A DNA stretch of 40,169 nucleotides from Pseudomonadota bacterium (lineage in GTDB: Bacteria; Pseudomonadota; Alphaproteobacteria; Caulobacterales; Caulobacteraceae). The position numbers and the translations under genes are program-made. Under the pieces are notes generated by a model. It saw nothing but the letters and a program-made list of their open reading frames with translations. It was not told the DNA's origin and ran no database searches. Shown here piece after piece: positions 1 through 7,824 of this stretch (positions are counted from its first letter, which is position 1; each line of letters opens with the position of its first letter). The stretch lies in NCBI GenBank assembly GCA_023456105.1, contig JAEYAO010000076.1, forward strand, positions 1 through 40,169. The letters run 5' to 3'.

Positions 1-40
1 AGAATAGGGCCGACTGATCGACCCGCCGTTCGCCCATCAT
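1..40 (-). CDS. Transposase, N-terminal fragment (IS1182/IS5-like), cut by the window edge
   Basis: Reading leftward from a double ATG, the frame gives MMGERRVDQSALF and then leaves the window. A good Shine-Dalgarno (GGGAGG) sits about 8 nt before the first ATG. This N-terminus resembles the opening of IS1182-type DDE transposases, which I recall as starting MMGxR...LFYxFxLExHVP. Only 13 codons are visible, so the family call is tentative. It is supported by the abrupt break of an intergenic repeat near position 129, which would place an element end just upstream of this gene. Confidence 0.5.
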   Translation of the reverse strand, partial: MMGERRVDQSALF

Positions 41-129
41 CGCTGAACCTCCCGGCCTCAATGACCAGAGTGAATCAGCGCGCCGACGTCATGCCAATTG
101 CCAACGGACGCCTTTTTCAACGAAATCCG
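1..129 (-). mobile_element. Probable end of an insertion sequence
   Basis: The stretch from the left edge to about 129 contains the transposase start and its leader. At 130 the sequence becomes a palindromic repeat that is also present at 15132. The two copies agree through GTGTCAG(C/G)TCGTGG and then diverge completely, which suggests the element inserted in that repeat. The likely terminal sequence, read leftward from 129, begins CGGATTTCGTTGAAAAAGG. The other end and any target duplication lie outside the window. Confidence 0.45.
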
Positions 130-170
130 CCACGAGCTGACACTTCCCCCGACAAGCGGGGGAAGACCTC
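130..170. repeat. Palindromic intergenic repeat, family A, copy 1 (truncated); terminator-like
   Basis: A perfect 9-bp inverted repeat CTTCCCCCG / CGGGGGAAG (145-153 and 157-165) around a short loop lies immediately after the stop codon of the OPT transporter. The same hairpin with the same flank recurs at 15133-15170 between cobW and recQ, so it is a dispersed repeat. It probably also serves as a transcription terminator for the minus-strand OPT gene. Confidence 0.7.
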
Positions 171-2219
171 TCAGACCTTCGCCGCTCGGCTCTTCGTCCA
201 TGCGTACAGCGCCGCCGCGAGCGCGGCGAAAACCAGGACGCCGGCGAGCATGGCGGGCCAGGTTTCGCCGAGCGGGAGCGCCGCCCATTCCGCGTCGCGG
301 CTGGCCACGATGACGCCGGCGTTCAGGACGCCGAACAGGCTTTCGCCGACGATCAGGCCGGACGCCAGCAGCACGCCCATGCGGCGGGCGACCGGGGCGT
401 AGGATTTGGACGCCACGGCGCGCTCGTACAGCCAGCCGCACACCGCGCCGATCACCAGCATGGTGGTGACCGCCGCAGGCAGATAGAAGCCGATGCCGAC
501 GGCCAGCGGCGGCAGCTTGATCCGCTTGTTTGTGGCCTTCTCCAGCACCGCGTCCAGCACGATGATGACGACGCCGATCACAGCGCCCAGGCCGATCAGG
601 TCCCAGCGCAGATCGCCGCCGATGACGCCGCGCGCCAGGGCCGAGATCAGGGTGGCCTGAGGCGCGGCCAGGGTCTGGGCGCCTTGCGCAATCGCGGGCG
701 GACCGCCCTCGAAGCCGAAGGCCTGGTTGAGCAGGTTCAGGATCAGCGGGATGACCAGGGCGCCGGCGCCGACGCCGACGATCAGGGCTGTCTGCTGGCG
801 CCACGGCGTGGCCTCGACCAGCTGGCCGGTCTTGAGGTCCTGAAGGTTGTCGTTGGCGATGACGGCCACGGCGAACACCACGCCGGTGACGATCAGGGCG
901 AAGGCGATGATTGACGGATCGGCCGGCACGCCCGAGATCGCCATAACGCCCAGCATCAGCAGGGAGGCGATCACCACCGCCAGAATGCCCACGCCCGACA
1001 CGGGGCTGTTGGACGAGCCGATCAGGCCGGCCATGTAGCCGCAGATCGCGGCCACCGCGAAACCGATCAGGACGACGTAGACCAGGCCGCCGACGACCAG
1101 CATGGCGGTTGAGCCCGCCAGCGCCGGCGCGCTCTGTGCAAACCACGCCAACAAGGCGCCGATGCCGAGCAGGGACGCCAGCGACAGGGCGCCGACCAGC
1201 TTGATCGGCAAGTCCTGTTCGGTCAGTTCCAGCGCCTCGCCGTGGCTGCGGCGGGCGTTGGCGGCCAAGGCCGAGGCCAGGCCCGCGACCAGCGGTCCGG
1301 CCAGCTTGATCAGGGTCCAGATGGCGGCCACGCCGATCACGCCTGCGCCCATGAAGCGGACCTCGCGGCTCCATACCGTGGAGGCCAGCTCCTCGGCCGA
1401 AACGCCGGCGGGCAGGGTCGCGGCGATGGAGGGAATATTGTGCGCCTGAAGCCAGGCGATGGTGTCGGGGCTGGTCAGCACCGGCACGGCGATCCCCCAG
1501 GCGAGAATCAAGCCGAACAGCTGCGCCAGGCCCACGGTCAGGCCGATCAGGTGGCCGGCGCCCAGCAGCGCGAACTGCAGGCCAAAGCCCATGCCGGTCG
1601 CGCCGCCGCCGAAGGCCGCGGGCAGGCGCACGAACTGGGCCGCTTCCGCCGCGAACAGGCGCGCGGCGCCCGCCAGCGCATAGCCGGCCGATACGAGGGC
1701 GCCCGCGACCACAACCCACAGGCCGGCCTTGTTCTCGCGCACGGCGCTTTCGGTCTGTTCGCTCCCGCGCGAGCCGACCTTGAGCACCTCGGCGGCGGCG
1801 ACGCCTTCGGGGTAGGGCAGACCGCCGCCCGTCACCAGCGCGCGGCGCAGCGGAATGGAGAAGGTCACGCCCAGCACCCCGCCCAGCGCGCAGATCAGCA
1901 CCGACTGCCAGAAGGGAAACTCCAGCCACCAGCCGATCATCACCAGGCCCGGCAGCACAAAGATGATCGAGCTCATGGCCCCGCCGACCGAGGCCACGGT
2001 CTGGACGGTCATGTTCTCCCAGATGGTGGAGGAGCGGAACGCCCGCAGGATCGCCATGGAGATGACGGCGGCTGGAATGGCCGAGGCGAAGGTCAGGCCG
2101 ACCAGCAGTCCCAGATAGGTGTTGGCGGCGGTGAAGATCACCGCCAGCAGGCAACCCAGCGCCAGAGCCCGCAGGGTCAGCTCCACGCGCCGTTTCGGCG
2201 TGGACGTGGTGTCGGTCAT
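171..2219 (-). CDS. OPT-family oligopeptide transporter
   Basis: This 682-aa integral membrane protein is hydrophobic over nearly its whole length, with roughly 14-16 predicted membrane spans. Its early segment has the layout typical of OPT proteins: a short basic N-terminus (TPKRRVELTLRALALG) followed by a first span with an AANTYLGLLVGLTFASAIPAAV-type stretch. The family imports small peptides or metal-chelate complexes across the inner membrane; the substrate cannot be read here. I chose the ATG at 2219 (MTDTTSTPKRR) over one 39 nt upstream because a purine-rich AAGGGGG lies 7 nt before it and the upstream extension is not conserved-looking. It is a lone gene ending in a repeat hairpin. 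Confidence 0.88.
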   Translation of the reverse strand: MTDTTSTPKRRVELTLRALALGCLLAVIFTAANTYLGLLVGLTFASAIPAAVISMAILRAFRSSTIWENMTVQTVASVGGAMSSIIFVLPGLVMIGWWLEFPFWQSVLICALGGVLGVTFSIPLRRALVTGGGLPYPEGVAAAEVLKVGSRGSEQTESAVRENKAGLWVVVAGALVSAGYALAGAARLFAAEAAQFVRLPAAFGGGATGMGFGLQFALLGAGHLIGLTVGLAQLFGLILAWGIAVPVLTSPDTIAWLQAHNIPSIAATLPAGVSAEELASTVWSREVRFMGAGVIGVAAIWTLIKLAGPLVAGLASALAANARRSHGEALELTEQDLPIKLVGALSLASLLGIGALLAWFAQSAPALAGSTAMLVVGGLVYVVLIGFAVAAICGYMAGLIGSSNSPVSGVGILAVVIASLLMLGVMAISGVPADPSIIAFALIVTGVVFAVAVIANDNLQDLKTGQLVEATPWRQQTALIVGVGAGALVIPLILNLLNQAFGFEGGPPAIAQGAQTLAAPQATLISALARGVIGGDLRWDLIGLGAVIGVVIIVLDAVLEKATNKRIKLPPLAVGIGFYLPAAVTTMLVIGAVCGWLYERAVASKSYAPVARRMGVLLASGLIVGESLFGVLNAGVIVASRDAEWAALPLGETWPAMLAGVLVFAALAAALYAWTKSRAAKV

Positions 2220-2286
2220 GGCGGGCCCCCTTGCGTTCGCTGAAAAGCTAAGCGGCAAAAGGCCGCGGCTTGCAACGGGAGTCGCG

Positions 2287-2727
2287 TCAGAGGTTCACCA
2301 CCTCGATGTCATCGTCGGCCTGCAGGCGCTCGGCCAGGACGGCGCGGTGGCAGCCCGCGTGATCGGCCTCGAAGCACAACAGGGCGACGCGGCGCTCGCC
2401 CGCCAGCGCCTTCAGTTGCTGATAGGCCAGAACGGCCTCGGGCTCGGCCAGGTGGTCGTCGAAGATGGCGCGCATCTCGGGCACCCGCCCCTTGCGCGCC
2501 GCCTCGCGCCCGGCCTTCGGCGTGCCCAGCGCGCGCAGATGCAGATAGTCGATCCCCTCCGCGCGCAGGCTGTTCCCCAGGATGGTCTTGGAAAAGCCGG
2601 CCCGGCGCGAGGCGGCGACGGCGCGCACATCGACCAGGGTCTGCACGCCCGCGGCCCTGAGGCGGCCGATGACGTCTCCTTGGGTCGCGCCTTCGTATCC
2701 GATGGTGAACAGGGGCATGGCCGACAT
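2287..2727 (-). CDS. DUF488 family protein
   Basis: This 146-aa cytosolic protein opens with the DUF488 signature FTIGYEG, continues through LVDVRAVAASRRAGFSK, and ends with CFEADHAGCHRAVLAERL, the conserved Cys/His-Arg segment of the family. The biochemical function of DUF488 is not established. It lies between the OPT gene and a divergent epimerase-like gene. Two in-frame ATGs (2727 and 2718) precede the conserved core and neither has a clear ribosome-binding site, so the start is uncertain by three codons. Confidence 0.85.
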   Translation of the reverse strand: MSAMPLFTIGYEGATQGDVIGRLRAAGVQTLVDVRAVAASRRAGFSKTILGNSLRAEGIDYLHLRALGTPKAGREAARKGRVPEMRAIFDDHLAEPEAVLAYQQLKALAGERRVALLCFEADHAGCHRAVLAERLQADDDIEVVNL

Positions 2728-2845
2728 ATGGGCGCGGCTTGGGATCGGCCCAAGCGTCGCCTGCGTTGCTCGCTGCGGCCGCATCGTCTATCCCGCGCGA
2801 CAAGACGGCTTGCACGCCGCCGCGCCTGTGTCTTCGGAGCCCCCA

Positions 2846-3841
2846 ATGGCTGAGTTCACCCCTGGTCTGGTCACCCTGTTCGGAGGCTCGGGCTTTATCG
2901 GGTCGCAGGCGGTGCGGACGCTGGCCAAGCGCGGCTGGCGGGTGCGCATCGCGGTGCGCAACCCGACGCTGGCGATCGAGGTCCAGCCGCTGGGCGACGT
3001 CGGCCAGATCCAGTTCATGCACTGCGACATCGGCCGCGACGAGGACGTGGCCCGCGCCGTGCGCGGCGCGGACGCCGTGGTCAATCTGGTGGGCGTGCTG
3101 GCCGAGGGCGGCAAGCGGTCCTTCCAGGCCGTGCACGTCGAAGGCAGCCGCCGGATCGCCGAGGCCGCGCGTGCGGCCGGCGTCGAACGTCTGGTGCAGA
3201 TCTCGGCTATCGGCGCGGATGCGAACAGCCCGTCCGGTTATGGCCGGTCCAAGGCGGAAGCCGAGGCGGCGGTGCGCGCCGTCTATCCGGATGCGGTGAT
3301 CCTGCGTCCCTCCATCGTGTTCGGCTCGGGCGACAGCTTCCTGAACCGGTTTGCGCACATGGCCGCCTATGGGCCGGGCCTGCCGCTGATCGGCGGGGGC
3401 AAGACGCGGTTCCAGCCGGTCTATGTCGGCGACGTGGCGGAGGCGGTCGCGCGCGCCGTGTCGCTGCAAGAGGCGGGCGGCCGGACGTTCGAACTGGGCG
3501 GCCCCGCCGTCTATGCGTTCGAGGACCTGATGAAGCTGGTTCTGCGCGAAACCAACCGCAGCAAGCCGCTGATCGGCCTGCCGTTCGGCGCGGCCAAGAT
3601 GCTGGCGACGCTGATGAAGCCGCTGGGCCTTCTGGGTGTCGAGCCGCCGATCACCGGCGATCAGGTGCTGATGCTGCAGCGGGACAATGTGGTCGCCTCG
3701 GGCGCCGAGGGGCTGGCTGCGCTGGGGATCGAGCCCACGGGGCTGGAGGCCATCGCGCCGTCCTACCTGTGGCGGTTCCGCCGCGGCGGCCAGTTCGCCG
3801 AAGCCCCGATCTATGCGGGCGGGGCCGGCGAGACCGCCTAA
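2846..3841 (+). CDS. NAD(P)-binding epimerase-like protein, complex I NDUFA9 family
   Basis: This 331-aa extended-SDR protein has an N-terminal Rossmann fold with the nucleotide-binding motif GGSGFIGSQ (about residues 13-21), a basic segment RVRIAVRNP, and DAVVNLVGVL around residue 75. A degenerate active-site YGRSKAEAE lies near residue 133. Alphaproteobacterial members are close to the NDUFA9 accessory subunit of respiratory complex I and are thought to act in complex I or quinone-related functions; that role is inferred from the family. The start has CGGAG 8 nt upstream. The stop overlaps the convergent uppP stop by 4 nt. Confidence 0.88.
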   Translation: MAEFTPGLVTLFGGSGFIGSQAVRTLAKRGWRVRIAVRNPTLAIEVQPLGDVGQIQFMHCDIGRDEDVARAVRGADAVVNLVGVLAEGGKRSFQAVHVEGSRRIAEAARAAGVERLVQISAIGADANSPSGYGRSKAEAEAAVRAVYPDAVILRPSIVFGSGDSFLNRFAHMAAYGPGLPLIGGGKTRFQPVYVGDVAEAVARAVSLQEAGGRTFELGGPAVYAFEDLMKLVLRETNRSKPLIGLPFGAAKMLATLMKPLGLLGVEPPITGDQVLMLQRDNVVASGAEGLAALGIEPTGLEAIAPSYLWRFRRGGQFAEAPIYAGGAGETA

Positions 3842-4644
3842 AGCCCGCCCGTCATCGCCAGGCCGACGATCCCGAGGACGCCCGCCACGATCCGCCACCA
3901 GGCGAAGGGCGCAAAGCCGCGCCGGCTGACGAATTCCAGCAGAAACCGCACCACCGCAAGCGCGGTCAGGAAGGCGGCGACGAAGCCGACGGCGATCAGC
4001 CCCAAGTCCGAGAAGTCCAGCACGTCGCGGTTCTTGAACAGGTCATAGGCGACCGCCGCCCCCATGGTCGGCAGGGCCAGAAAGAAGCTGAACTCGGCCG
4101 CCGAACGCTTGTCGGTCCCCAGCAGCAGGCCGCCGGCGATGGTGGCGCCCGAGCGGGACACGCCCGGGATCATGGCCAGGCACTGGAACAGGCCGATCAG
4201 GAAGTACAGGCGCACCGGATAGGCGTCGGCGTCGATCCAGCGCGGCCGCTTGGGCATCCGGTCCAGCAGCAGCAGGATCACCCCGCCCACGATCAGGGCG
4301 ATGCAGATCACCAGCGGCGTTTCGAACAGCACGGTCTTGATGAAGTCATAGGCGAAAACGCCGATGACCGCCGCCGGCAGAAAGGCGACAAGAAGCCCGA
4401 TCAGAAAGCGCCGCGCCTCCGCATCGAACGGCCAGCGCGTCGCCAGCGTCCACAGCTTGCGGAAATAGATGCTGATGATGGCCAGGAGCGCGCCCAGCTG
4501 GATCACGATCTCAAAGGTCTTGCCGGTGCTCTCGAAGCCCAGGAAGTGGCCCAGCAGCAGCATGTGGCCGGTCGAGGAGACGGGAATGAACTCGGTCAGC
4601 CCCTCCACCAGCCCGAGAATGAGCGCCGCCAGCCAGTCCGCCAT
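3838..4644 (-). CDS. uppP: Undecaprenyl-diphosphatase UppP (BacA)
   Basis: UppP dephosphorylates undecaprenyl diphosphate at the periplasmic face of the inner membrane, recycling the lipid carrier for peptidoglycan synthesis. The 268-aa length matches the family. The two signature segments are present: LVEGLTEFIPVSSTGH near the N-terminus, with the (E/Q)xxxE-type acidic residues and PVSSTGH loop, and PGVSRSGATI around residue 160. About eight membrane spans are apparent. It converges on the NDUFA9-like gene with a 4-nt stop overlap and is divergent from a cation exporter, 102 nt away. Confidence 0.96.
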   Translation of the reverse strand: MADWLAALILGLVEGLTEFIPVSSTGHMLLLGHFLGFESTGKTFEIVIQLGALLAIISIYFRKLWTLATRWPFDAEARRFLIGLLVAFLPAAVIGVFAYDFIKTVLFETPLVICIALIVGGVILLLLDRMPKRPRWIDADAYPVRLYFLIGLFQCLAMIPGVSRSGATIAGGLLLGTDKRSAAEFSFFLALPTMGAAVAYDLFKNRDVLDFSDLGLIAVGFVAAFLTALAVVRFLLEFVSRRGFAPFAWWRIVAGVLGIVGLAMTGGL

Positions 4645-4746
4645 GCGATGATCCCTGTCGCCGACGCCGCGTCGGTCGTATCCGCTCCCCTTAGCCCCAT
4701 GGAGGCGGGCGTTGGCAAGGCCGCGCGTTTGCGCGACAAGGCGGCG

Positions 4747-5748
4747 ATGAGCCCTCCCGCCCTGCAAGACGCCCATCTGGCCACCCGTCGCATCACGCGC
4801 CTGTCGGTAGCGGTCGCCCTGGTGCTGATCGCGCTGAAGGCGTTTGCGCTGGGGGCCTCGGGATCGGTGTCGATCCTGGCGACGCTGGCGGATTCGTGCC
4901 TGGACCTGATCGCATCGCTGGCGACCTTCTACGCCGTGCGCTGGGCCGCCGCACCGCCGGACGAGGACCACCGCTACGGCCACGGCAAGGGCGAGGCGCT
5001 GGCGGCGCTGGTGCAGGCGGGTCTGGTGTTCGCCTCCGCCGTATTCATCGGCTGGGAGGGCGTGCAGCGCGTGTTCGATCCGCGCCCGGTGACCGCCGGC
5101 GGCTGGGCGCTGGGCGTGGTCGGGGTGTCGATCGCCGTCACCGGCTGGCTGGTGTGGATGCAGACGCGGGCGCTGAGGAAGACGGGGTCTCTGGCGGTGG
5201 CGGGCGACCGCGCCCACTACGCCGCCGACATCGCCGCCAACGTCGTGGTGCTGATCGGGGTGGCGTCCGGCGCATTCCTGAACGCGCCGGGACTGGACGC
5301 GGCGGCCGGCATCGTGGTGGCCGTGTGGCTGTTCTGGGGGGCGACCGGCATGCTGAAGGCGGCGGCCGACCACCTGCTGGATCGCGCGGCGCCCGAAGGC
5401 GACCGGCGGGCGATCACCCAGGCCGTGCTGGACGATTCGCGCGTGCTGGGCGTGCATGGTCTGCGCACCCGCATGTCAGGGCGGGTGATGCTGATCCAGA
5501 TGCACGTGGACCTGGATCCCAGCCTGACGCTTGAAGAGGCCCATGCCATCGTCGTCGAGGCCGAACGGCGGGTGCTGGCCCTCTATCCGGCCGCCGACCT
5601 CCTGATCCACGCCGATCCCAAGGGACGGGCCGAGCCGCACGCGGGCGCTCTCTCCGAGCCTGCGTCGGTTCCGTCTCCTGCCGCGGCCCAGCCGACGGGA
5701 GATCCGGCGGCGGACGCTCCGCCCAAGTCGCGCGGCCCCTGGTCCTGA
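4747..5748 (+). CDS. Cation diffusion facilitator, FieF-like
   Basis: This 333-aa CDF antiporter exports divalent metal (Zn/Fe type) using the proton gradient. The transport site reads D49/D53 in LADSCLDL and H157/D161 in HYAAD, matching the Asp-Asp/His-Asp site of E. coli FieF with a 4-residue offset. Six membrane spans precede a cytoplasmic domain with VHGLRTRMSGRVMLIQMHVDLD. The C-terminal ~45 residues are a Pro/Ala-rich tail longer than usual. The start at 4747 has AAGGCGG upstream; an in-frame ATG at 4699 has none. It is distinct from the His-rich CDF at 13028. Confidence 0.92.
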   Translation: MSPPALQDAHLATRRITRLSVAVALVLIALKAFALGASGSVSILATLADSCLDLIASLATFYAVRWAAAPPDEDHRYGHGKGEALAALVQAGLVFASAVFIGWEGVQRVFDPRPVTAGGWALGVVGVSIAVTGWLVWMQTRALRKTGSLAVAGDRAHYAADIAANVVVLIGVASGAFLNAPGLDAAAGIVVAVWLFWGATGMLKAAADHLLDRAAPEGDRRAITQAVLDDSRVLGVHGLRTRMSGRVMLIQMHVDLDPSLTLEEAHAIVVEAERRVLALYPAADLLIHADPKGRAEPHAGALSEPASVPSPAAAQPTGDPAADAPPKSRGPWS

Positions 5749-5756
5749 TCACGCGG

Positions 5757-5772
5757 TAAACGCGCGCTTAAC
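5757..5772 (+). promoter_or_regulatory. Possible CtrA-type site upstream of the GST gene
   Basis: TAAA-N7-TTAAC lies 24 nt before the GST start. The Caulobacter cell-cycle regulator CtrA binds TTAA-N7-TTAAC, so one half matches exactly and the other has one mismatch. The site sits inside an imperfect CGCG...CGCG palindrome. This is suggestive only. Confidence 0.25.
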
Positions 5773-5795
5773 GCGAGCCGGCCTAGGGGTTGTTC

Positions 5796-6476
5796 ATGGC
5801 CTGCGTCCTCTACCACTTCCCCTTCCATCCGGCGTCCCGCGCGGCGCGGCTGGCGCTGGGCGAGGCCAGGATCGAGTGGACGGACGTCGCGGTTCGGCCG
5901 TGGGAGCCGGACGCCCCCACCCAGGCGCTGAACCCGTCCGGCATGCCGCCGGTGCTGGAGACCGCCGAGCGCGGCCGGCCCCTGGTGCTATGCGAGCTGA
6001 ACGCGATCATGGGCTGGGTCGAGGACGGGGTGAAGGGCGCCCTGCTGCTGCCGGCCGACGCCGCCGAACGGGCCGAGGCGCGCCGCCTGGTCGGCTGGTT
6101 CGAGCGCCGCTTCACCGACGAGGTGGACGCCGTCCTGCTGCACGAACGGGTGGAGAAGCCGCTGCTGAAGCTGGGCTCGCCGGACGCGCAGGCGCTGCGG
6201 GAAGGGCGGGTGTCGCTGCGCCACCACCTGGGCGTGCTGGACGACCTGCTGCAGACGCGCGACTGGCTGGCCGGGCGGCGGCTGTCGCAGGCGGACCTTA
6301 TCGCGGCGGCGCATCTGTCGATCCACGACTATTTCGGCGAGGTCGCCTGGGGTTCGTGGCCGTCGCTGAAGACCTGGTACATGAAGCTGAAATCGCGCCC
6401 GTGTTTCCGCCCGCTGCTGGGCGACCGGTTCAACGGCGTGGCGGCCGCCGCCTGCTACGCCGACCTGGATTTCTGA
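5796..6476 (+). CDS. Glutathione S-transferase family protein
   Basis: This 226-aa soluble protein has an N-terminal thioredoxin-like domain (CVLYHFPFHPASRAARLALGEA, with the GST-typical NPSGMPPVL cis-proline segment around residue 48 and LCELNAIMGWVED) followed by an all-helical domain ending SLKTWYMKLKSRPCFRPLL. It probably conjugates or reduces substrates with glutathione; the substrate is unknown. ATG 5796 is preceded by TAGGGG at a suitable distance; an in-frame TTG two codons upstream is less likely. A family-B repeat separates it from queG. Confidence 0.9.
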   Translation: MACVLYHFPFHPASRAARLALGEARIEWTDVAVRPWEPDAPTQALNPSGMPPVLETAERGRPLVLCELNAIMGWVEDGVKGALLLPADAAERAEARRLVGWFERRFTDEVDAVLLHERVEKPLLKLGSPDAQALREGRVSLRHHLGVLDDLLQTRDWLAGRRLSQADLIAAAHLSIHDYFGEVAWGSWPSLKTWYMKLKSRPCFRPLLGDRFNGVAAAACYADLDF

Positions 6477-6483
6477 AAACCTT

Positions 6484-6621
6484 CTCCTCCCCATCGCAGA
6501 TGGGGAGGTGGCGCGAGGCGCAAGCCTCGTGACGGAGGGGGGTCCGCTTTCAGAACCCCTCCGTCTCGCCGGCTGTCGCCGTCGATCCACCTCCCCGCCG
6601 CTTGCGCGGCAAGGAGGAAAG
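6484..6621 (+). repeat. Intergenic repeat, family B, copy 1
   Basis: A ~140-nt structured repeat fills the gap between the GST gene and queG. It contains nested palindromes: CCCCATCGCAGATGGGG; then GGTGGCGCGAGGCG...GCCTCGTGACGGAGGGG; then a facing CCCCTCCGT; and a closing CCACCTCCCC. The reverse complement of 7674-7814 shows the same order of blocks (GATGGGGAGGTGGCGCG, GTGACGGAGGGG, CCCCTCC), so the two copies flank queG in opposite orientation. The closing part also supplies an AAGGAGG sequence upstream of queG. Confidence 0.75.
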
Positions 6622-6641
6622 AGATGTGCTAATCCATCCCT

Positions 6642-7757
6642 GTGAGCGAGCGCCTCAAGACATTCATCCGCCAGCGGGCGACGGAGCTGGGCTTCGACGT
6701 CTGCCGCTTCGCCTCGGCCGCGGACGCCTGGCCGGCGGGCGAGCGGCTGCGGGCATTCGTGGGCGAGGGGCGGCACGGCGAGATGGCGTGGATGGAGACC
6801 ACGCTGGACCGGCGCGACCATCCCACCTCCATGTGGGCCGAGGCGAAGACCGCCATCGTGCTGGGCATGAACTATGGGCCGCAAGAGGACCCGCTGCCGG
6901 CGCTGGCCGACCGATCTGCCGGCTACATCTCGGTCTATGCGCGCGGCGACGACTATCATGAGGTGATCAAGGGGCGGCTGAAGCAGCTGGCGGGCCAGAT
7001 CGCGGCGCGGAACGGGGCCGACATCAAGGTGTTCGTCGACACCGCGCCGCTGATGGAGAAGCCGCTGGCCCAGCGGGCGGGCCTGGGCTGGCAGGGCAAG
7101 CACACCAATCTGCTGAGCCGCACCCACGGCAACTGGCTGTTCCTGGGGACCATCCTGACGGCCGCCGAGCTGGAGCCGGACCCGCCGGAGGTGGAGCATT
7201 GCGGACGCTGCACCGCCTGCCTGGACGCCTGTCCCACCAACGCCTTTCCCGCGCCGTTCCAACTGGATGCCCGGCGGTGCCTGTCCTACCTGACCATCGA
7301 GTTCGCGGACGCGTGGCCGGAAGAGTTCCGCGTGGCGACCGGCGCGCGCATCTACGGCTGTGACGACTGCCTGGGCGTCTGCCCGTGGAACAAGTTCGCG
7401 CAGGAAGCGCGCGAGATGCGGCTGAAGCCGCGCGAGGCGCTCACGGCCCCGCGCCTCGACGACCTGCTGCGGCTCGACGACGCGGCGTTCCGCGCCCTGT
7501 TCGTCAAGAGCCCGGTGAAGCGGATCGGGCGAGACCGCTTCATCCGCAACGTGCTGTACGCCGCCGGCAACTCGGGCGATGCGGCGCTGATCGAGCCTGT
7601 TCGGCGTCTCCTGGACGATCCCGATCCGGTGGTGCGCGATGCGGCGGAATGGGCGCTGGCTCGGCTGACGGCTCTCCTCCCTGTCGCGCAGCGATGGGGA
7701 GGGGGACCGCCGGCGCAGCCGGGGGTGGAGGGGTCCGAAACGGCGAGCGCGGCCTGA
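6642..7757 (+). CDS. queG: Epoxyqueuosine reductase QueG
   Basis: QueG reduces epoxyqueuosine to queuosine at position 34 of GUN-anticodon tRNAs, using cobalamin and two [4Fe-4S] clusters. The 371-aa protein shows the catalytic segment FVDTAPLMEKPLAQRAGLGWQG (Asp134), a first cluster motif CxxCxxCxxxCP at residues 187-197, and a second CDDCLGVCPWN at 240-250. A HEAT-like C-terminal repeat (DPDPVVRDAAEWALARL) follows. The start is GTG 6642, giving MSERLKTFIRQRA. The last ~27 codons, from about residue 345, are encoded inside a family-B repeat and look like a non-native tail. Confidence 0.95.
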   Translation: MSERLKTFIRQRATELGFDVCRFASAADAWPAGERLRAFVGEGRHGEMAWMETTLDRRDHPTSMWAEAKTAIVLGMNYGPQEDPLPALADRSAGYISVYARGDDYHEVIKGRLKQLAGQIAARNGADIKVFVDTAPLMEKPLAQRAGLGWQGKHTNLLSRTHGNWLFLGTILTAAELEPDPPEVEHCGRCTACLDACPTNAFPAPFQLDARRCLSYLTIEFADAWPEEFRVATGARIYGCDDCLGVCPWNKFAQEAREMRLKPREALTAPRLDDLLRLDDAAFRALFVKSPVKRIGRDRFIRNVLYAAGNSGDAALIEPVRRLLDDPDPVVRDAAEWALARLTALLPVAQRWGGGPPAQPGVEGSETASAA

Positions 7758-7814
7758 GACCCCTCCGTCACGGCGCTGTGCGCCGCGCCACCTCCCCATC
7801 GCCGATGGGGAGGT
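7674..7814 (-). repeat. Intergenic repeat, family B, copy 2 (overlaps queG 3' end)
   Basis: This is an inverted copy of the repeat at 6484-6621. On the minus strand it starts CACCTCCCCATCGGCGATG, then GGGGAGGTGGCGCG, GTGACGGAGGGG and a facing CCCCTCC. The first ~84 nt on the plus strand are translated as the end of QueG, so the repeat seems to have landed across or beside the old stop codon. The remainder separates queG from the convergent FKBP gene and may act as a terminator. Confidence 0.72.
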
Positions 7815-7824
7815 GAGTCCGTGG

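Noticed and set aside
58..2154. Long minus-strand frame (698 codons) overlapping the OPT gene
   Set aside because: It is Arg/Gly/Pro-rich shadow sequence with no domain, in the same region as a clear membrane transporter in another frame.
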